This document shows positions 49,940-59,434 of a DNA stretch of 64,000 nucleotides, one piece after another. The notes under the pieces were generated by a model. The model was not told the origin of the DNA. It saw only the letters and a program-made list of their open reading frames with translations, and ran no database searches. The position numbers were made by a program, and so were the translations under genes. Position 1 is the first letter of the stretch, and every line of letters begins with the position of its first letter. The stretch spans positions 496,001 through 560,000 of the forward strand of contig NZ_JACVAQ010000002.1 of assembly GCF_014851905.1 (NCBI RefSeq), written 5' to 3'. This stretch comes from Pseudomonas sp. PDM14. Its GTDB lineage: Bacteria; Pseudomonadota; Gammaproteobacteria; Pseudomonadales; Pseudomonadaceae.

Positions 49940-50419
49940 TCAGATGCTCTCCAGCTCGGACCATTCCTCTTCAGACATCATCTTGTCCAGCTCGACCAGG
50001 ATCAGCAGCTCGCCGTTCTTGTTGCAAACGCCCTGAATGAACTTGGCCGACTCGTCGTTACCCACGTTAGGCGCGGTTTCGACCTCGGACTGACGCAGAT
50101 AGACCACTTCGGCCACGCTATCGACCAGGATACCCACCACCTGCTTGTCCGCCTCGATAATGACGATGCGGGTGTTGTCGGTGACCGGCGCCGGATCGAG
50201 ACCGAAACGCTGGCGCGTGTCGATCACGGTGACCACGTTGCCGCGCAGGTTGATGATGCCCAGCACGTAGGCCGGCGCACCCGGAACCGGGGCGATCTCG
50301 GTATAGCGCAGCACTTCCTGGACCTGCATCACGTTGATGCCATAGGTCTCGTTATCCAGGCGGAAGGTTACCCACTGCAGAATGGGATCTTCGGAACCTT
50401 GCGCGGACGTTTTCTTCAT
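49940..50419 (-). CDS. cheW: Chemotaxis coupling protein CheW
   Basis: 159 residues made of one CheW beta-barrel domain: LQWVTFRLDNETYGINVMQVQEVLRYTEIAPVPGAPAYVLGIINLRGNVVTVIDTR covers the receptor- and CheA-binding half. It ends with a D/E-rich tail. ATG at 50419 is chosen because AGGGAT precedes it and the domain starts soon after; the frame extends to 50467 without conservation. It links chemoreceptors to CheA. It is part of the minus-strand che operon. Confidence 0.95.
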   Translation of the reverse strand: MKKTSAQGSEDPILQWVTFRLDNETYGINVMQVQEVLRYTEIAPVPGAPAYVLGIINLRGNVVTVIDTRQRFGLDPAPVTDNTRIVIIEADKQVVGILVDSVAEVVYLRQSEVETAPNVGNDESAKFIQGVCNKNGELLILVELDKMMSEEEWSELESI

Positions 50420-50515
50420 ATCCCTAGCCTCGTCTAAAACCGCCCACGGCGGCATACGCGGGTGCACCCCGCTGTCATCACTATAGAGCCCCGTGTGAAA
50501 CGTGGCCTGTTCAAT
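50420..50515. other. parP-cheW gap
   Basis: 96 bp between co-directional genes. It may contain an internal promoter for cheW, but none is clear. No gene is seen. Confidence 0.4.
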
Positions 50516-51406
50516 TTATCGGCCGAGCGCGTTGCCCTGCTTGCGAGTCGCGCCGCTGGCGATCAACTCGGCCAGGGCCGCTACATCGACCAGCGCGCAC
50601 ATGTGTTCGATCACCGTACCAGCCAGCCAGGGGCGCTGCGCGCGCTGGCTACGCCATTTCACCTCATCAGGCTCCAGGCGGATAGAGCGGCTGACCTGAT
50701 GCACTGCTAGCCCCCACTCGTAACCTTGTACCGAAATCACGTACTGCAGGCCATCGCGAAAATCGTCGCGGTAGCGTTCGGGCATGACCCAGCGTGCGGT
50801 ATCCAGCACCTTCAGGTTGCCCGCTTGGCTCGGCAGGATACCGAGGAACCAGTCCGGTTGGCCAAACAACGGCGTGAGTTCGGCATTCGCCAGCGGATAG
50901 ATCGATCCCAGGCAGACCAGCGGAACCGCCAGGGTCAGGCCGGCGACATCGAACAACAGGCACTCGAACGGCTCGTCGGCCCAACTCGGCCGCCCCTCGA
51001 AACTCAGCGGTGGCGGTGGCGTTTCCAGCTGCGGTTGCAACTCGGCAACGGGCTCAATCACCGGCGCCTGCACTACCGGCTCCGGCTCGTCGGGCACGTC
51101 GATGACGTCGGGAATCTTCAATTCGATGGTCGGCAGCACCTGTGGTCGCGCTTCGGCCACAGCCAGCGGGCGTTCGGCCAAGGTAGTGGCCAACACTGGA
51201 CGCGGTGTCAGCCGCGCGTCACGTACTTGCTCTTCGAGCACTGCCGCTTCGAACTCATCGAAATTGACGTCAGCATGCAGCTCGACGACCTTTTGCTCCG
51301 GCTCGACGCTCTGTTGCAGCTCGACAGCCGCCTCCTGCAGCAATGCATCCAGATAGGACTGCAGCGCCAGCTGGGGTCGGTTGGAGGTGGCAACAGGACG
51401 ACTCAT
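50516..51406 (-). CDS. parP: CheW-domain polar array protein ParP
   Basis: 296 residues. The N-terminal 150 are acidic, Pro/Glu-rich and disordered (DVPDEPEPVVQAPVIEP). The C-terminal half is a CheW-like/AIF domain (FECLLFDVAGLTLAVPLVCLGSIYPL, LGILPSQAGNLKVLDTARWVMP and EVKWRSQRAQRPWLAGTVIEHMCALVDVAAL). The position between parC and cheW matches the P. aeruginosa and Vibrio parC-parP layout, where ParP stops CheA from leaving polar arrays and tethers them to ParC. ATG at 51406 follows GGAATTCCCCT. Assignment by domain and context. Confidence 0.85.
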   Translation of the reverse strand: MSRPVATSNRPQLALQSYLDALLQEAAVELQQSVEPEQKVVELHADVNFDEFEAAVLEEQVRDARLTPRPVLATTLAERPLAVAEARPQVLPTIELKIPDVIDVPDEPEPVVQAPVIEPVAELQPQLETPPPPLSFEGRPSWADEPFECLLFDVAGLTLAVPLVCLGSIYPLANAELTPLFGQPDWFLGILPSQAGNLKVLDTARWVMPERYRDDFRDGLQYVISVQGYEWGLAVHQVSRSIRLEPDEVKWRSQRAQRPWLAGTVIEHMCALVDVAALAELIASGATRKQGNALGR

Positions 51407-51491
51407 AGGGGAATTCCAGAAAACGGGCCTGTACAACCTATCGGCAGGCCAGCCGGGTGACTTGAATGCGGGTATGCAAGCGCGGTGCGCA

Positions 51492-52280
51492 TCAGGCCAC
51501 CCGACTCGACAACTGGGTCGCCAGCAGGTGCTTGAGCAACGCCCGGTAGGCGATCACGCCACGGCTGTTGCCATCGAATTGCGAGGGCGTCAGCCCTGCC
51601 CGGCTGGCGTCGCGCAAGCGCGTATCTATAGGGACATAAGCCTGCCACAGATGTTCCGGATAGGCATTGCGCAGCGTGCGCAGCGTGGTCATGGACGCCT
51701 GCGTGCGGCGGTCGAACAGGGTCGGCACGATGGTGTACGGCAGCGCCTGCTTGCGCGAGCGGTTGATCATCGCCAGCGTGCTGACCATGCGCTCCAGCCC
51801 CTTCACCGCGAGAAACTCGGTCTGCACTGGAATCACCAGCTGCTGGCTAGCTGCCAGCGCATTGACCATCAGCACCCCGAGCAGCGGCGGGCTGTCGATG
51901 ATGGCGTGGTCGAAGCGCTCCCACAGCTGCGCCAGACTCTTGGCGATCACCAGCCCCAGGCCGTTCTGCCCGGGCGACTGGCGTTCCAGTGTGGCCAGCG
52001 CCGTGCTCGATGGCAGCAAGGCGATGTTTTCATGGCTGGTCGGCAACAGCAGGTCCGCAGGCAGGCCTTCAGGCACGCTGCCCTGATGCAGGAACAGGTC
52101 GAAGTTGCTGTGCTCCAGGGAATCCGGATCGTGACCGAAGTAGCTGGTCATCGAGCCGTGCGGGTCGAGATCGACCACCACCACACGCTTGCCGGCATCA
52201 GCCAGCAGGCCCGCCAGTGCGATGGATGAGGTGGTCTTGCCGACCCCGCCTTTCTGATTGGCTACTGCCCAGACTTTCAT
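51492..52280 (-). CDS. parC: ParA-like ATPase ParC (chemotaxis array positioning)
   Basis: 262 residues of the ParA/MinD ATPase family. The deviant Walker A QKGGVGKTTSS is at about 9-19, VVVDLDPHGSMTSYF at about 35, and the Walker B AIIDSPPLLG at about 127. ATG at 52280 directly precedes KVWAVANQKGG. It lacks a DNA-binding N-terminal domain. In this cluster the homologue places chemotaxis arrays at the flagellated pole; it is not plasmid ParA. The symbol here refers to the chemotaxis protein, not topoisomerase IV subunit A. Confidence 0.87.
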   Translation of the reverse strand: MKVWAVANQKGGVGKTTSSIALAGLLADAGKRVVVVDLDPHGSMTSYFGHDPDSLEHSNFDLFLHQGSVPEGLPADLLLPTSHENIALLPSSTALATLERQSPGQNGLGLVIAKSLAQLWERFDHAIIDSPPLLGVLMVNALAASQQLVIPVQTEFLAVKGLERMVSTLAMINRSRKQALPYTIVPTLFDRRTQASMTTLRTLRNAYPEHLWQAYVPIDTRLRDASRAGLTPSQFDGNSRGVIAYRALLKHLLATQLSSRVA

Positions 52281-52332
52281 GTTCTTCGTCCCCCCGGCAC
52301 GGTGCACACCTTACCGAGACGTAATGGCTGGC

Positions 52333-53211
52333 TCATGGCGCAGGCGTCGGATTATTGGCGGAACCCGCATCGGGAACCGCGCCTGACGTCGCCGGTGCAG
52401 GTTGCGTGCCAGCGCGTCGCAGGGCTTCATCCGGTTTGGCATTGGCACTGCCGACCCCGCTGATACTGCGCCGTACATCCAGATTGCGCGAGACCACCAG
52501 TACCACACGACGGTTACGCGCACGCCCTTCCTCGGTGGCGTTATCGGCTACGGGCTGGAATTCGCCGTAACCCACCGCAGCCATACGTCCGGGATTCACC
52601 CCGTCCATGGCCAACATACGCACGATGCTGGCAGCGCGCGCGGTGGACAACTCCCAGTTGCTGGGAAACATCGGTGTACTGATCGGCTTGTTGTCGGTGA
52701 AGCCTTCAACATGCACGGGATTTTCGTAGGGCGCGAGGATCTTCGCCACCTTCTCGATCAACTGGAAGGCCATGTCGTTCGGCACCGCGTCGCCACTGGG
52801 AAACAGCAGGCTGGAATTCAGCTCGATCTCGATCCACAGCTCATTGCCACGCACGGTGAGCTGCTCGGAATTGATCAGGTCACCAAAGGCCTCGCGTACG
52901 CTGTCCGCGATCTCCACCAGGGGATCGCTGGGCGTGCTCGACTGGCTGGGCTCGCTTTCGTCGACCATCGACTGGTCCGGTGCGGTGGTCTTGGGGCGCG
53001 TTTCACCAATAGGAATAGGCTTGATCGCCCGTTCGGGCTCGCTGAACACGCCGACCAAGCTGTCCGACAAGACCTTGTACTTGCCCTCGTTGATCGAGGA
53101 AATCGAGTACATCACCACGAAAAAGGCGAACAGCAGGGTGATGAAATCCGCGTAGGACACCAGCCAGCGTTCGTGATTCTCGTGTTCTTCCTGACGGCGC
53201 CGACGGGCCAT
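52333..53211 (-). CDS. motD: Flagellar stator protein MotD
   Basis: 292 residues. A basic N-terminus (MARRRRQEEHENHERW) precedes one membrane helix (about 22-42, FITLLFAFFVVMYSIS). The plug and linker lead to the OmpA/MotB peptidoglycan-binding domain (about 130-250, VHVEGFTDNKPI, NWELSTARAASIVRML and RNRRVVLVV). The proton-carrying Asp is D22 in SYADFITLLFAFF. A Pro/Ala tail follows. With MotC it forms the second stator of Pseudomonas. It follows motC by 15 bp. Confidence 0.95.
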   Translation of the reverse strand: MARRRRQEEHENHERWLVSYADFITLLFAFFVVMYSISSINEGKYKVLSDSLVGVFSEPERAIKPIPIGETRPKTTAPDQSMVDESEPSQSSTPSDPLVEIADSVREAFGDLINSEQLTVRGNELWIEIELNSSLLFPSGDAVPNDMAFQLIEKVAKILAPYENPVHVEGFTDNKPISTPMFPSNWELSTARAASIVRMLAMDGVNPGRMAAVGYGEFQPVADNATEEGRARNRRVVLVVSRNLDVRRSISGVGSANAKPDEALRRAGTQPAPATSGAVPDAGSANNPTPAP

Positions 53212-53226
53212 GGCTGCCCTACTCCA

Positions 53227-53967
53227 TCAGTCCATGAAGCCTTGCAGCTTCAGCTCGATGGAACGGGGGTTTTCACCCTCGGCGATGGAGAGGATGCCTT
53301 CGAGCAACATCTCCCGGTAGCAGGACTGGCGCGCAGCGATGGCCTTGAGCTTGTTGCCGACCGGCAACAACAGCAGGTTGGCGAACGCGACGCCGTAGAT
53401 GGTCGCAACGAACGCCACGGCGATGCCACTGCCGAGCTTGCTCGGATCGGCCAGATTGCCCATGACATGAATCAGGCCCATCACCGCGCCTATGATGCCG
53501 ATGGTAGGGGCATAACCGCCCATGCTCTCGAACACCTTGGCAGCCTGGATATCGCGGCCTTCCTGGGTGTACAGATCAACCTCGAGGATGCTGCGGATCG
53601 CTTCTGGCTCGGCGCCATCGACCAGCAGCTGTAGGCCTTTGCGTGCGTACGGGTCGGTCTCGCTGTCGGCAATCGGCTCCAGGCCCAGCAGGCCTTCCTT
53701 GCGCGCGGTCATGCTCCAGCCGACAACGCGGTTGATGCCGCCAGCCAGGTCGATATGGGGAGGAAAGATGATCCAGCGCAGAATCACCAGCGCGCGCTTG
53801 AACACGCTGAGCGGCGCCTGTAGAAACGCCGCGCCCAGCGTACCGCCGATGACGATCAGCGCCGCCGGGCCATTGAGCAATGCACCGACGTGCCCACCCT
53901 CGAGGTAATTGCCGCCGATAATCGCGACAAACGCGAGGATGACGCCGATGAGGCTCAATACATCCAT
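53227..53967 (-). CDS. motC: Flagellar stator protein MotC
   Basis: 246 residues of the MotA family with four membrane helices (LIGVILAFVAIIGGNYLEGGHV, AALIVIGGTLGAAFL, GYAPTIGIIGAVMGLIHVMGN and IAVAFVATIYGVAFANLLLLPVG). The cytoplasmic loop carries the basic/acidic residues that touch FliG. Its ATG overlaps the cheB stop by one base (TGATG). It acts with MotD, using protons to drive rotation, and is important for swarming in P. aeruginosa. Confidence 0.95.
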   Translation of the reverse strand: MDVLSLIGVILAFVAIIGGNYLEGGHVGALLNGPAALIVIGGTLGAAFLQAPLSVFKRALVILRWIIFPPHIDLAGGINRVVGWSMTARKEGLLGLEPIADSETDPYARKGLQLLVDGAEPEAIRSILEVDLYTQEGRDIQAAKVFESMGGYAPTIGIIGAVMGLIHVMGNLADPSKLGSGIAVAFVATIYGVAFANLLLLPVGNKLKAIAARQSCYREMLLEGILSIAEGENPRSIELKLQGFMD

Positions 53968-55088
53968 CAGACGCAGGCCTCTGCCAGGTGCCGACCGATG
54001 TCTTCGAGCCCGTATACCGCATCCGCCAGGTTGGCTTTAACCACCGCCATCGGCATGCCATAGATCACGCAACTGGCCTCATCCTGCGCCCAGACCTGGC
54101 TACCGCTCTGCTTCAGCAGGCGCGCGCCTTCGCGGCCATCGGCGCCCATGCCGGTCAGTACCACGGCCAGCACCTTGTCGTTGAACGACTTGGCGGCCGA
54201 ACCGAAGGTGATGTCGACGCAGGGCTTGTAGTTCAAGCGCTCGTCACCGGGCAGGATGCGCACCGAACCGCGCGAGTCGATCATCATCTGCTTGCCGCCT
54301 GGGGCCAGCAGCGCTACGCCCGGGCGCAGCAGGTCGCCGTCCTCGGCTTCCTTGACGGAAATTCGGCACAGCTTGTCCAGACGCTCGGCAAAAGCCTTGG
54401 TGAAGGCCGCCGGCATGTGCTGGATCAATACGATCGGCGCCGGGAAGTTGGCCGGCAGCTGGGTCAGAACGCGTTGCAGGGCAACCGGCCCGCCGGTAGA
54501 CGTGCCAATCGCCACCAGTTTGTAGGCCTTACGCTTTGGGCTCGCACCACCTGCCGTCGGGCTCGCCGGCGCGGCTGCGCCAGCGCTGCTTGAAGTACGC
54601 GCCGGAGCCGCAGGCGCCGCACTCTTGCTGGCAGGAGCAGGCGCGCTCGACGGCGTCGGCGCAACCGGGTTGTAGGCGCTGTAGCGACGATTGCTGCGCG
54701 CGATGGTGTGAACCTTCTCGCACAGCATCGCCTTGACCTTGTCCGGGTTGCGCGAGATGTCTTCGAAGTTCTTCGGCAGGTAATCGACCGCCCCCGCATC
54801 CAGCGCATCGAGGGTAACGCGCGCGCCTTCGTGGGTGAGCGAGGAGAACATCAGCACCGGTGTCGGGCAGCGCTGCATGATGTTTCGCACAGCGGTGATG
54901 CCGTCCATCATCGGCATCTCGTAATCCATGGTGATCACGTCCGGCTTGAGCGCCAGCGCCTGATCGATCGCCTCGCGGCCATTGGTCGCGGTGCCGATTA
55001 CCTGGATATTCGGGTCGGCGGAGAGGATTTCCGAAACCCGGCGTCGGAAGAAGCCGGAATCGTCCACCACCAGGACCTTGACTGCCAT
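53967..55088 (-). CDS. cheB: Chemotaxis glutamate methylesterase CheB
   Basis: 373 residues. The receiver domain (about 1-120) has DD at the start and the phospho-Asp in VITMDYEMPMMDG. An Ala/Pro/Ser-rich linker (about 150-195) follows. The esterase/deamidase domain (about 200-373) has the catalytic Ser in GTSTGGPVAL, the His in LIQHMPAAFT and the Asp in LTGMGADGREG. ATG at 55088 follows CAGGAGTGTTT. It resets receptor methylation; the partner CheR is not in the window. Confidence 0.96.
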   Translation of the reverse strand: MAVKVLVVDDSGFFRRRVSEILSADPNIQVIGTATNGREAIDQALALKPDVITMDYEMPMMDGITAVRNIMQRCPTPVLMFSSLTHEGARVTLDALDAGAVDYLPKNFEDISRNPDKVKAMLCEKVHTIARSNRRYSAYNPVAPTPSSAPAPASKSAAPAAPARTSSSAGAAAPASPTAGGASPKRKAYKLVAIGTSTGGPVALQRVLTQLPANFPAPIVLIQHMPAAFTKAFAERLDKLCRISVKEAEDGDLLRPGVALLAPGGKQMMIDSRGSVRILPGDERLNYKPCVDITFGSAAKSFNDKVLAVVLTGMGADGREGARLLKQSGSQVWAQDEASCVIYGMPMAVVKANLADAVYGLEDIGRHLAEACV

Positions 55089-55131
55089 AAACACTCCTGA
55101 GCGCCCTGGCGTCATGCCAGGGCGCAATCAA

Positions 55132-57393
55132 TCAGATGCGACGTGCGTAGCGCTTGAGCATGCTCGGCACATCGAGAATCAGCGCAATGCGGCCGTCGCC
55201 GGTGATGGTTGCACCGGACATGCCTGGAGTGCCTTGCAGCATCTTGCCGAGCGGCTTGATCACCACCTCTTCCTGGCCGACCAATTGATCGACCACGAAG
55301 CCGATGCGCTGGCTGCCCACGGTGAGAATCACCACATGCCCCTCACGCTGCTCCTCGTAGCCAGCGCCACGCACCAGCCAACGCTTGAGGTAGAACAGCG
55401 GCAGCGCCTTGTCGCGCACGATGACCACTTCCTGACCGTCGACCACGTTGGTGCGCGACAGGTCGAGGTGGAAGATCTCGTTGACGTTGACCAGCGGGAA
55501 GGCAAAGGCCTGGTTACCGAGCATGACCATCAGCGTCGGCATGATCGCCAGGGTCAGCGGCACCTTGATGACGATGCGCGTGCCCTGGCCTTTGGCCGAG
55601 TAGATGTTGATGGTGCCGTTGAGCTGGGAGATCTTGGTCTTCACCACGTCCATGCCGACACCGCGGCCGGAAACGTCGGAAATCTCGGTCTTGGTCGAGA
55701 AGCCCGGGGCGAAGATCAGGTTGTAGCACTCGGATTCGCTCAGGCGATCGGCCGCATCCTTGTCCAACAGGCCCTTCTCGACCGCCTTGGCACGCAGAAC
55801 GTCCGGGTCCATGCCGTTGCCGTCGTCGGAGATCGACAGAAGGATGTGGTCACCCTCCTGCTGCGCGGCGAGGATGATCTTGCCACCACGGCTCTTGCCC
55901 GCGGCTTCGCGCTTCTCCGGCAGTTCGATGCCATGATCGACCGAGTTGCGCACCAAGTGGACCAGCGGATCGGCAAGTGCTTCGACCAAGTTCTTGTCCA
56001 GGTCGGTCTCTTCGCCGACCAGCTCGAGAATGATCTCTTTCTTCAGGTTGCGCGCCAGATCGCGGACCAGGCGCGGGAAGCGTCCGAAGACCTTCTTGAT
56101 CGGCTGCATGCGGGTCTTCATGACCGAGGTCTGTAGATCCGCGGTGACCACGTCAAGGTTGGAGACGGCCTTGGCCATCGCCTCGTCGCCACTGTTCAGG
56201 CCCAGGCGCACCAGACGGTTACGCACCAGGACCAGCTCACCGACCATGTTCATGATCTCGTCCAGGCGAGCGGTATCGACGCGTACCGTGGTTTCGGCTT
56301 CGCTGGCGCTGTTGGCCTTCTCGGCAGCAGGTGCCTGGGCGGCAGCGGCGGGAGCAGGCGCAGGGGCGGCAGCTGGTTTGCTCGCTTCCACCTTGGCCGC
56401 CGGTTTGGGCGCAGGCTTGGCCGGCGCAGGCGCAGCGGCCGGTTTGCTGACGGGGGCAGCAACCACGGGCGCGGCCTGGACAACCTCTTCGCTGAACTTG
56501 CCCTTGCCGTGCAACTGGTCGAGCAATGCCTCGAATTCGTCGTCGGAGATGTTATCGCCACCGCCCGCTGCGGCGGGAGCCGGTGCTACAGCGGCGACAG
56601 GAGCAGGTGCTGGCGCGGCAACTGCCGGCTCGACGAACTTGCCCTTGCCATGCAGCTGATCGAGCAGCGCTTCGAATTCGTCGTCGGTGATTTCATCGCC
56701 GCCACCGGCAGCCGGGGCTGCAACAGGCGCCGCTGCTGGAGCAGGTGCGGCGGCCGGAGCCTTGGCCTCGGGCTCGACGAACTTGCCCTTGCCATGCAGC
56801 TGATCGAGTAGCGCTTCGAATTCGTCGTCGGTGATTTCATCACCCGATGCAGCAGCAGGTGCCGGCGCTTCGCTCGGGGTATCACCGATAGCATCGAGCA
56901 GTTGCTCGAATTCACTGTCGGTGATGTCGCCGGAAGCCGCCTGCGGTGCAGCCGGCGCTTCAGGTTCCTCCTCGACCGCGGCCGCCGGCGCCTCATCGGC
57001 TCCTTGCGGTTCGGCCAGGCGCGCCAAGGCAGCCAGCAGCTCCGGCGAGGCCGGCGTCGGCTCGACGCGCTCGCGCACCTGACTGAACATTTCGTTGACG
57101 GCATCCAGTGCCTGCAACACCACGTCCATCAGCTCGGCAGTGACCCGACGTTCACCCTTGCGCAGGATGTCGAATACGTTCTCGGCAATGTGGCAGCACT
57201 CCACCAGCTCATTGAGCTGGAGGAACCCGGCCCCACCCTTGACGGTGTGGAATCCACGGAAAATCGCATTGAGCAGGCCCGTGTCATCTGGGCGGCTTTC
57301 CAGCTCAACCAGTTGCTCGGACAATTGTTCAAGAATTTCGCCGGCCTCTACCAGAAAGTCCTGGAGGATTTCTTCATCGGCGTCGAAGCTCAT
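55132..57393 (-). CDS. cheA: Chemotaxis histidine kinase CheA, with linker repeats
   Basis: 753 residues (ATG 57393, 7 bp after GGAG; an adjacent ATG at 57396 is possible). The Hpt domain (1-110) has phospho-His H49 in GFHTVKGGAGF. The linker (about 150-365) is Ala/Pro-rich and holds three near-identical acidic repeats, DEITDDEFEALLDQLHGKGK-like, at 183-208, 231-256 and 278-301, plus a weaker copy at 154-170. The dimerisation, ATPase (HLVRNSVDHGIE, DDGNGMD, GRGVGMDVV) and CheW-like domains follow. No separate CheY-binding P2 domain is obvious; the repeats lie where P2 or the Vibrio LID would be. Confidence 0.97.
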   Translation of the reverse strand: MSFDADEEILQDFLVEAGEILEQLSEQLVELESRPDDTGLLNAIFRGFHTVKGGAGFLQLNELVECCHIAENVFDILRKGERRVTAELMDVVLQALDAVNEMFSQVRERVEPTPASPELLAALARLAEPQGADEAPAAAVEEEPEAPAAPQAASGDITDSEFEQLLDAIGDTPSEAPAPAAASGDEITDDEFEALLDQLHGKGKFVEPEAKAPAAAPAPAAAPVAAPAAGGGDEITDDEFEALLDQLHGKGKFVEPAVAAPAPAPVAAVAPAPAAAGGGDNISDDEFEALLDQLHGKGKFSEEVVQAAPVVAAPVSKPAAAPAPAKPAPKPAAKVEASKPAAAPAPAPAAAAQAPAAEKANSASEAETTVRVDTARLDEIMNMVGELVLVRNRLVRLGLNSGDEAMAKAVSNLDVVTADLQTSVMKTRMQPIKKVFGRFPRLVRDLARNLKKEIILELVGEETDLDKNLVEALADPLVHLVRNSVDHGIELPEKREAAGKSRGGKIILAAQQEGDHILLSISDDGNGMDPDVLRAKAVEKGLLDKDAADRLSESECYNLIFAPGFSTKTEISDVSGRGVGMDVVKTKISQLNGTINIYSAKGQGTRIVIKVPLTLAIMPTLMVMLGNQAFAFPLVNVNEIFHLDLSRTNVVDGQEVVIVRDKALPLFYLKRWLVRGAGYEEQREGHVVILTVGSQRIGFVVDQLVGQEEVVIKPLGKMLQGTPGMSGATITGDGRIALILDVPSMLKRYARRI

Positions 57394-57422
57394 CATTGCG
57401 CTCCAAAGGCTCTGTTAGAGCC

Positions 57423-58211
57423 TTAAAATCCTAGGCTGGACAGCAGATCGTCGACATCATCCTGATTGGATGCTACATCCTCACGCTTATCGGCATGAAT
57501 CTGCGGACCTTCACCCTTGGAAGGCTCTTTTTGTTTTTCTTGCTCTACGCGCAGTGTTTCGTGGTCATGCTTGATACCGGCAAAGCGGTCCACATGACTG
57601 GCCATCAACACCAGTTTCAGCAAGTTACCTTCCACTTCCGTAACCAACTGGGTTACACGCTTGATCACCTGACCGGTGAGGTCCTGGTAATCCTGCGCCA
57701 GCAGAATATCGTTGAGGTGCGCCGAGAGTTTCTGGCTGTCGCGGTCGCTGCGGGCCAGAAACAGTTCGATACGCTTGGCCAGCTCGCGGAACGCATCGGC
57801 GCTGAGTTCCCGGCGCATGAAGCGCCCCCAGTCAGCACTCAGGCTCTGCGCTTCGCTGCCCAAATCGTTGACCAGCGGCGCGCTCTGCTCGACCAGGTCC
57901 ATGGTGCGATTGGCCGCGTTCTCGGTCATCTGCACAACGTAGGACAGCCGCTCGGTAGCGTCGGTGATCTGTGAAATTTCCTTGGCGTGCGGCATCCGCG
58001 GATCGATCTGGAAATTGACGATCGCGCTGTGCAGCTCGCGGGTAAGCTTGCCTACTTCCTGATACAGGCCACGGTCGCGTGTCTGGTTCAGTTCGTGGAT
58101 CAGTTGCACCGCCTCGCCGAAGTGACCTTTTTCGAGGCTGTCGACGAGCTCGCGGGCATGAACTTTCAGGGTCGACTCTAGTTCGCCCAGTGAAGAATCT
58201 TCGTTTGCCAT
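57423..58211 (-). CDS. cheZ: Chemotaxis CheY phosphatase CheZ
   Basis: 262 residues, mostly long helices forming the CheZ dimer bundle. The catalytic region LAQDYQDLTGQVIKRV contains the active-site Gln that removes phosphate from CheY. The C-terminal CheY-binding peptide DVDDLLSSLGF is intact and follows a flexible charged linker. The start at 58211 is clear. It lies between cheY and cheA, 29 bp before cheA. Confidence 0.96.
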   Translation of the reverse strand: MANEDSSLGELESTLKVHARELVDSLEKGHFGEAVQLIHELNQTRDRGLYQEVGKLTRELHSAIVNFQIDPRMPHAKEISQITDATERLSYVVQMTENAANRTMDLVEQSAPLVNDLGSEAQSLSADWGRFMRRELSADAFRELAKRIELFLARSDRDSQKLSAHLNDILLAQDYQDLTGQVIKRVTQLVTEVEGNLLKLVLMASHVDRFAGIKHDHETLRVEQEKQKEPSKGEGPQIHADKREDVASNQDDVDDLLSSLGF

Positions 58212-58230
58212 AGCGCCCTCGCGGCGGACA

Positions 58231-58605
58231 TCAGCCGTTAACCCGTTCGAAGATCTTCTCGATCTTCTCTTTCAGTACCTGGGCAGTGAACGGCTTTACT
58301 ACATAACCGTTAACGCCAGCCTGGGCCGCTTCGATGATCTGATCGCGCTTGGCTTCAGCTGTCACCATCAATACAGGCAGGGTTTTCAGACGCTCATCGG
58401 CACGCACCGCGCGCAACAGGTCGATACCCGTCATGCCCGGCATGTTCCAGTCAGTCACCAGAAAATCGAAGCTACCGCTTTGCAGCATCGGCAATGCTGT
58501 GGTGCCGTCATCAGCCTCGGCGGTATTGGTGAAACCCAAATCGCGCAAGAGGTTCTTGATGATCCGTCGCATCGTCGAAAAGTCGTCAACGATGAGGATT
58601 TTCAT
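58231..58605 (-). CDS. cheY: Chemotaxis response regulator CheY
   Basis: 124 residues, a lone receiver domain: DD at 8-9, phospho-Asp in [15 protein letters not shown], switch Thr in LMVTAEA and Lys in VVKPFT. ATG at 58605 gives the standard pseudomonad N-terminus ([14 protein letters not shown]); an in-frame TTG at 58617 is not needed. It binds FliM to alter motor rotation. It is 19 bp before cheZ and 82 bp after fliA. Confidence 0.98.
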   Translation of the reverse strand: MKILIVDDFSTMRRIIKNLLRDLGFTNTAEADDGTTALPMLQSGSFDFLVTDWNMPGMTGIDLLRAVRADERLKTLPVLMVTAEAKRDQIIEAAQAGVNGYVVKPFTAQVLKEKIEKIFERVNG

Positions 58606-58687
58606 GTTCTTGTCCAAGTCGACCTCCGTACAGTCCTAAACGTCATCGGCACCCGATGACGCTGCAATCATGAAACCGGTGACGCCG

Positions 58688-59434
58688 TCAGTGCGCTCGC
58701 CACTCACCCAGTCGGGCCCGCAAGCGTGCGGCACACTGACTGTGCAACTGGCTGACACGCGACTCGCTGACCCCCAGGACCTCACCGATTTCCTTGAGAT
58801 TCAGCTCTTCGTCGTAATACAGCGCCAGGACCAGACGTTCACGCTCCGGCAGGTTGGAGATGGCATCAGCCAACGCCGCCTGGAAACGCTCGTCTTCCAG
58901 GTCATGCAGAGGTTCGGTCTGGGTACTACCGGTGTCTTCCTGCAGCCCGCCATGTTCGCCGTCCTGCACGAGGTCGTCGAAACTGAACAGACGGCTGCCC
59001 AAAGTGTCGCCAAGAATGCCGTAGTAATCCTCGAGACTCAATTGGAGTTCGGCCGCAACTTCTTGATCTTTAGCGTCTCGCCCCGTTCTGGCCTCGATTG
59101 TTCGAATCGCGTCGCTGACCATACGGGTGTTGCGGTGGACCGAACGCGGCGCCCAGTCACCCTTGCGCACCTCGTCGAGCATTGCGCCGCGGATGCGAAT
59201 ACCGGCGTAGGTTTCGAAGCTGGCGCCCTTGCTGCCGTCGTATTTCTTCGAAGCTTCGAGCAGGCCGATCATGCCCGCCTGCATCAGGTCGTCGACCTGG
59301 ACACTGGCCGGCAGACGCGCCAGCAGGTGGTACGCGATGCGCTTGACCAGCGGTGCGTAACGCTCGATCAGTTGGTGCTGAGAGTCCCGAGCCTGCGCCT
59401 TGTTGTACATAAGAAGTCCATTGGCTGCTGTCAT
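58688..59434 (-). CDS. fliA: Flagellar sigma factor FliA (sigma-28)
   Basis: 248 residues of the sigma-28 group. Region 2 (LIERYAPLVKRIAYHLLARLP, VDDLMQAGMIGLLEASKKYD) and region 4 (LPERERLVLALYYDEELNLKEIGEVLGVSESRVSQLHSQ) are complete. The start overlaps the fleN stop by ATGA. It directs late (class IV) flagellar genes such as fliC and is held by FlgM until hook completion. Its place between fleN and cheY is standard. Confidence 0.98.
   Translation of the reverse strand: MTAANGLLMYNKAQARDSQHQLIERYAPLVKRIAYHLLARLPASVQVDDLMQAGMIGLLEASKKYDGSKGASFETYAGIRIRGAMLDEVRKGDWAPRSVHRNTRMVSDAIRTIEARTGRDAKDQEVAAELQLSLEDYYGILGDTLGSRLFSFDDLVQDGEHGGLQEDTGSTQTEPLHDLEDERFQAALADAISNLPERERLVLALYYDEELNLKEIGEVLGVSESRVSQLHSQCAARLRARLGEWRAH

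Noticed and set aside
51492..52280. Plasmid or chromosome partition ParA
   Set aside because: The Walker motifs fit ParA, but there is no parB or centromere repeat and it lies in the chemotaxis operon, so the array-positioning ParC is the better call.
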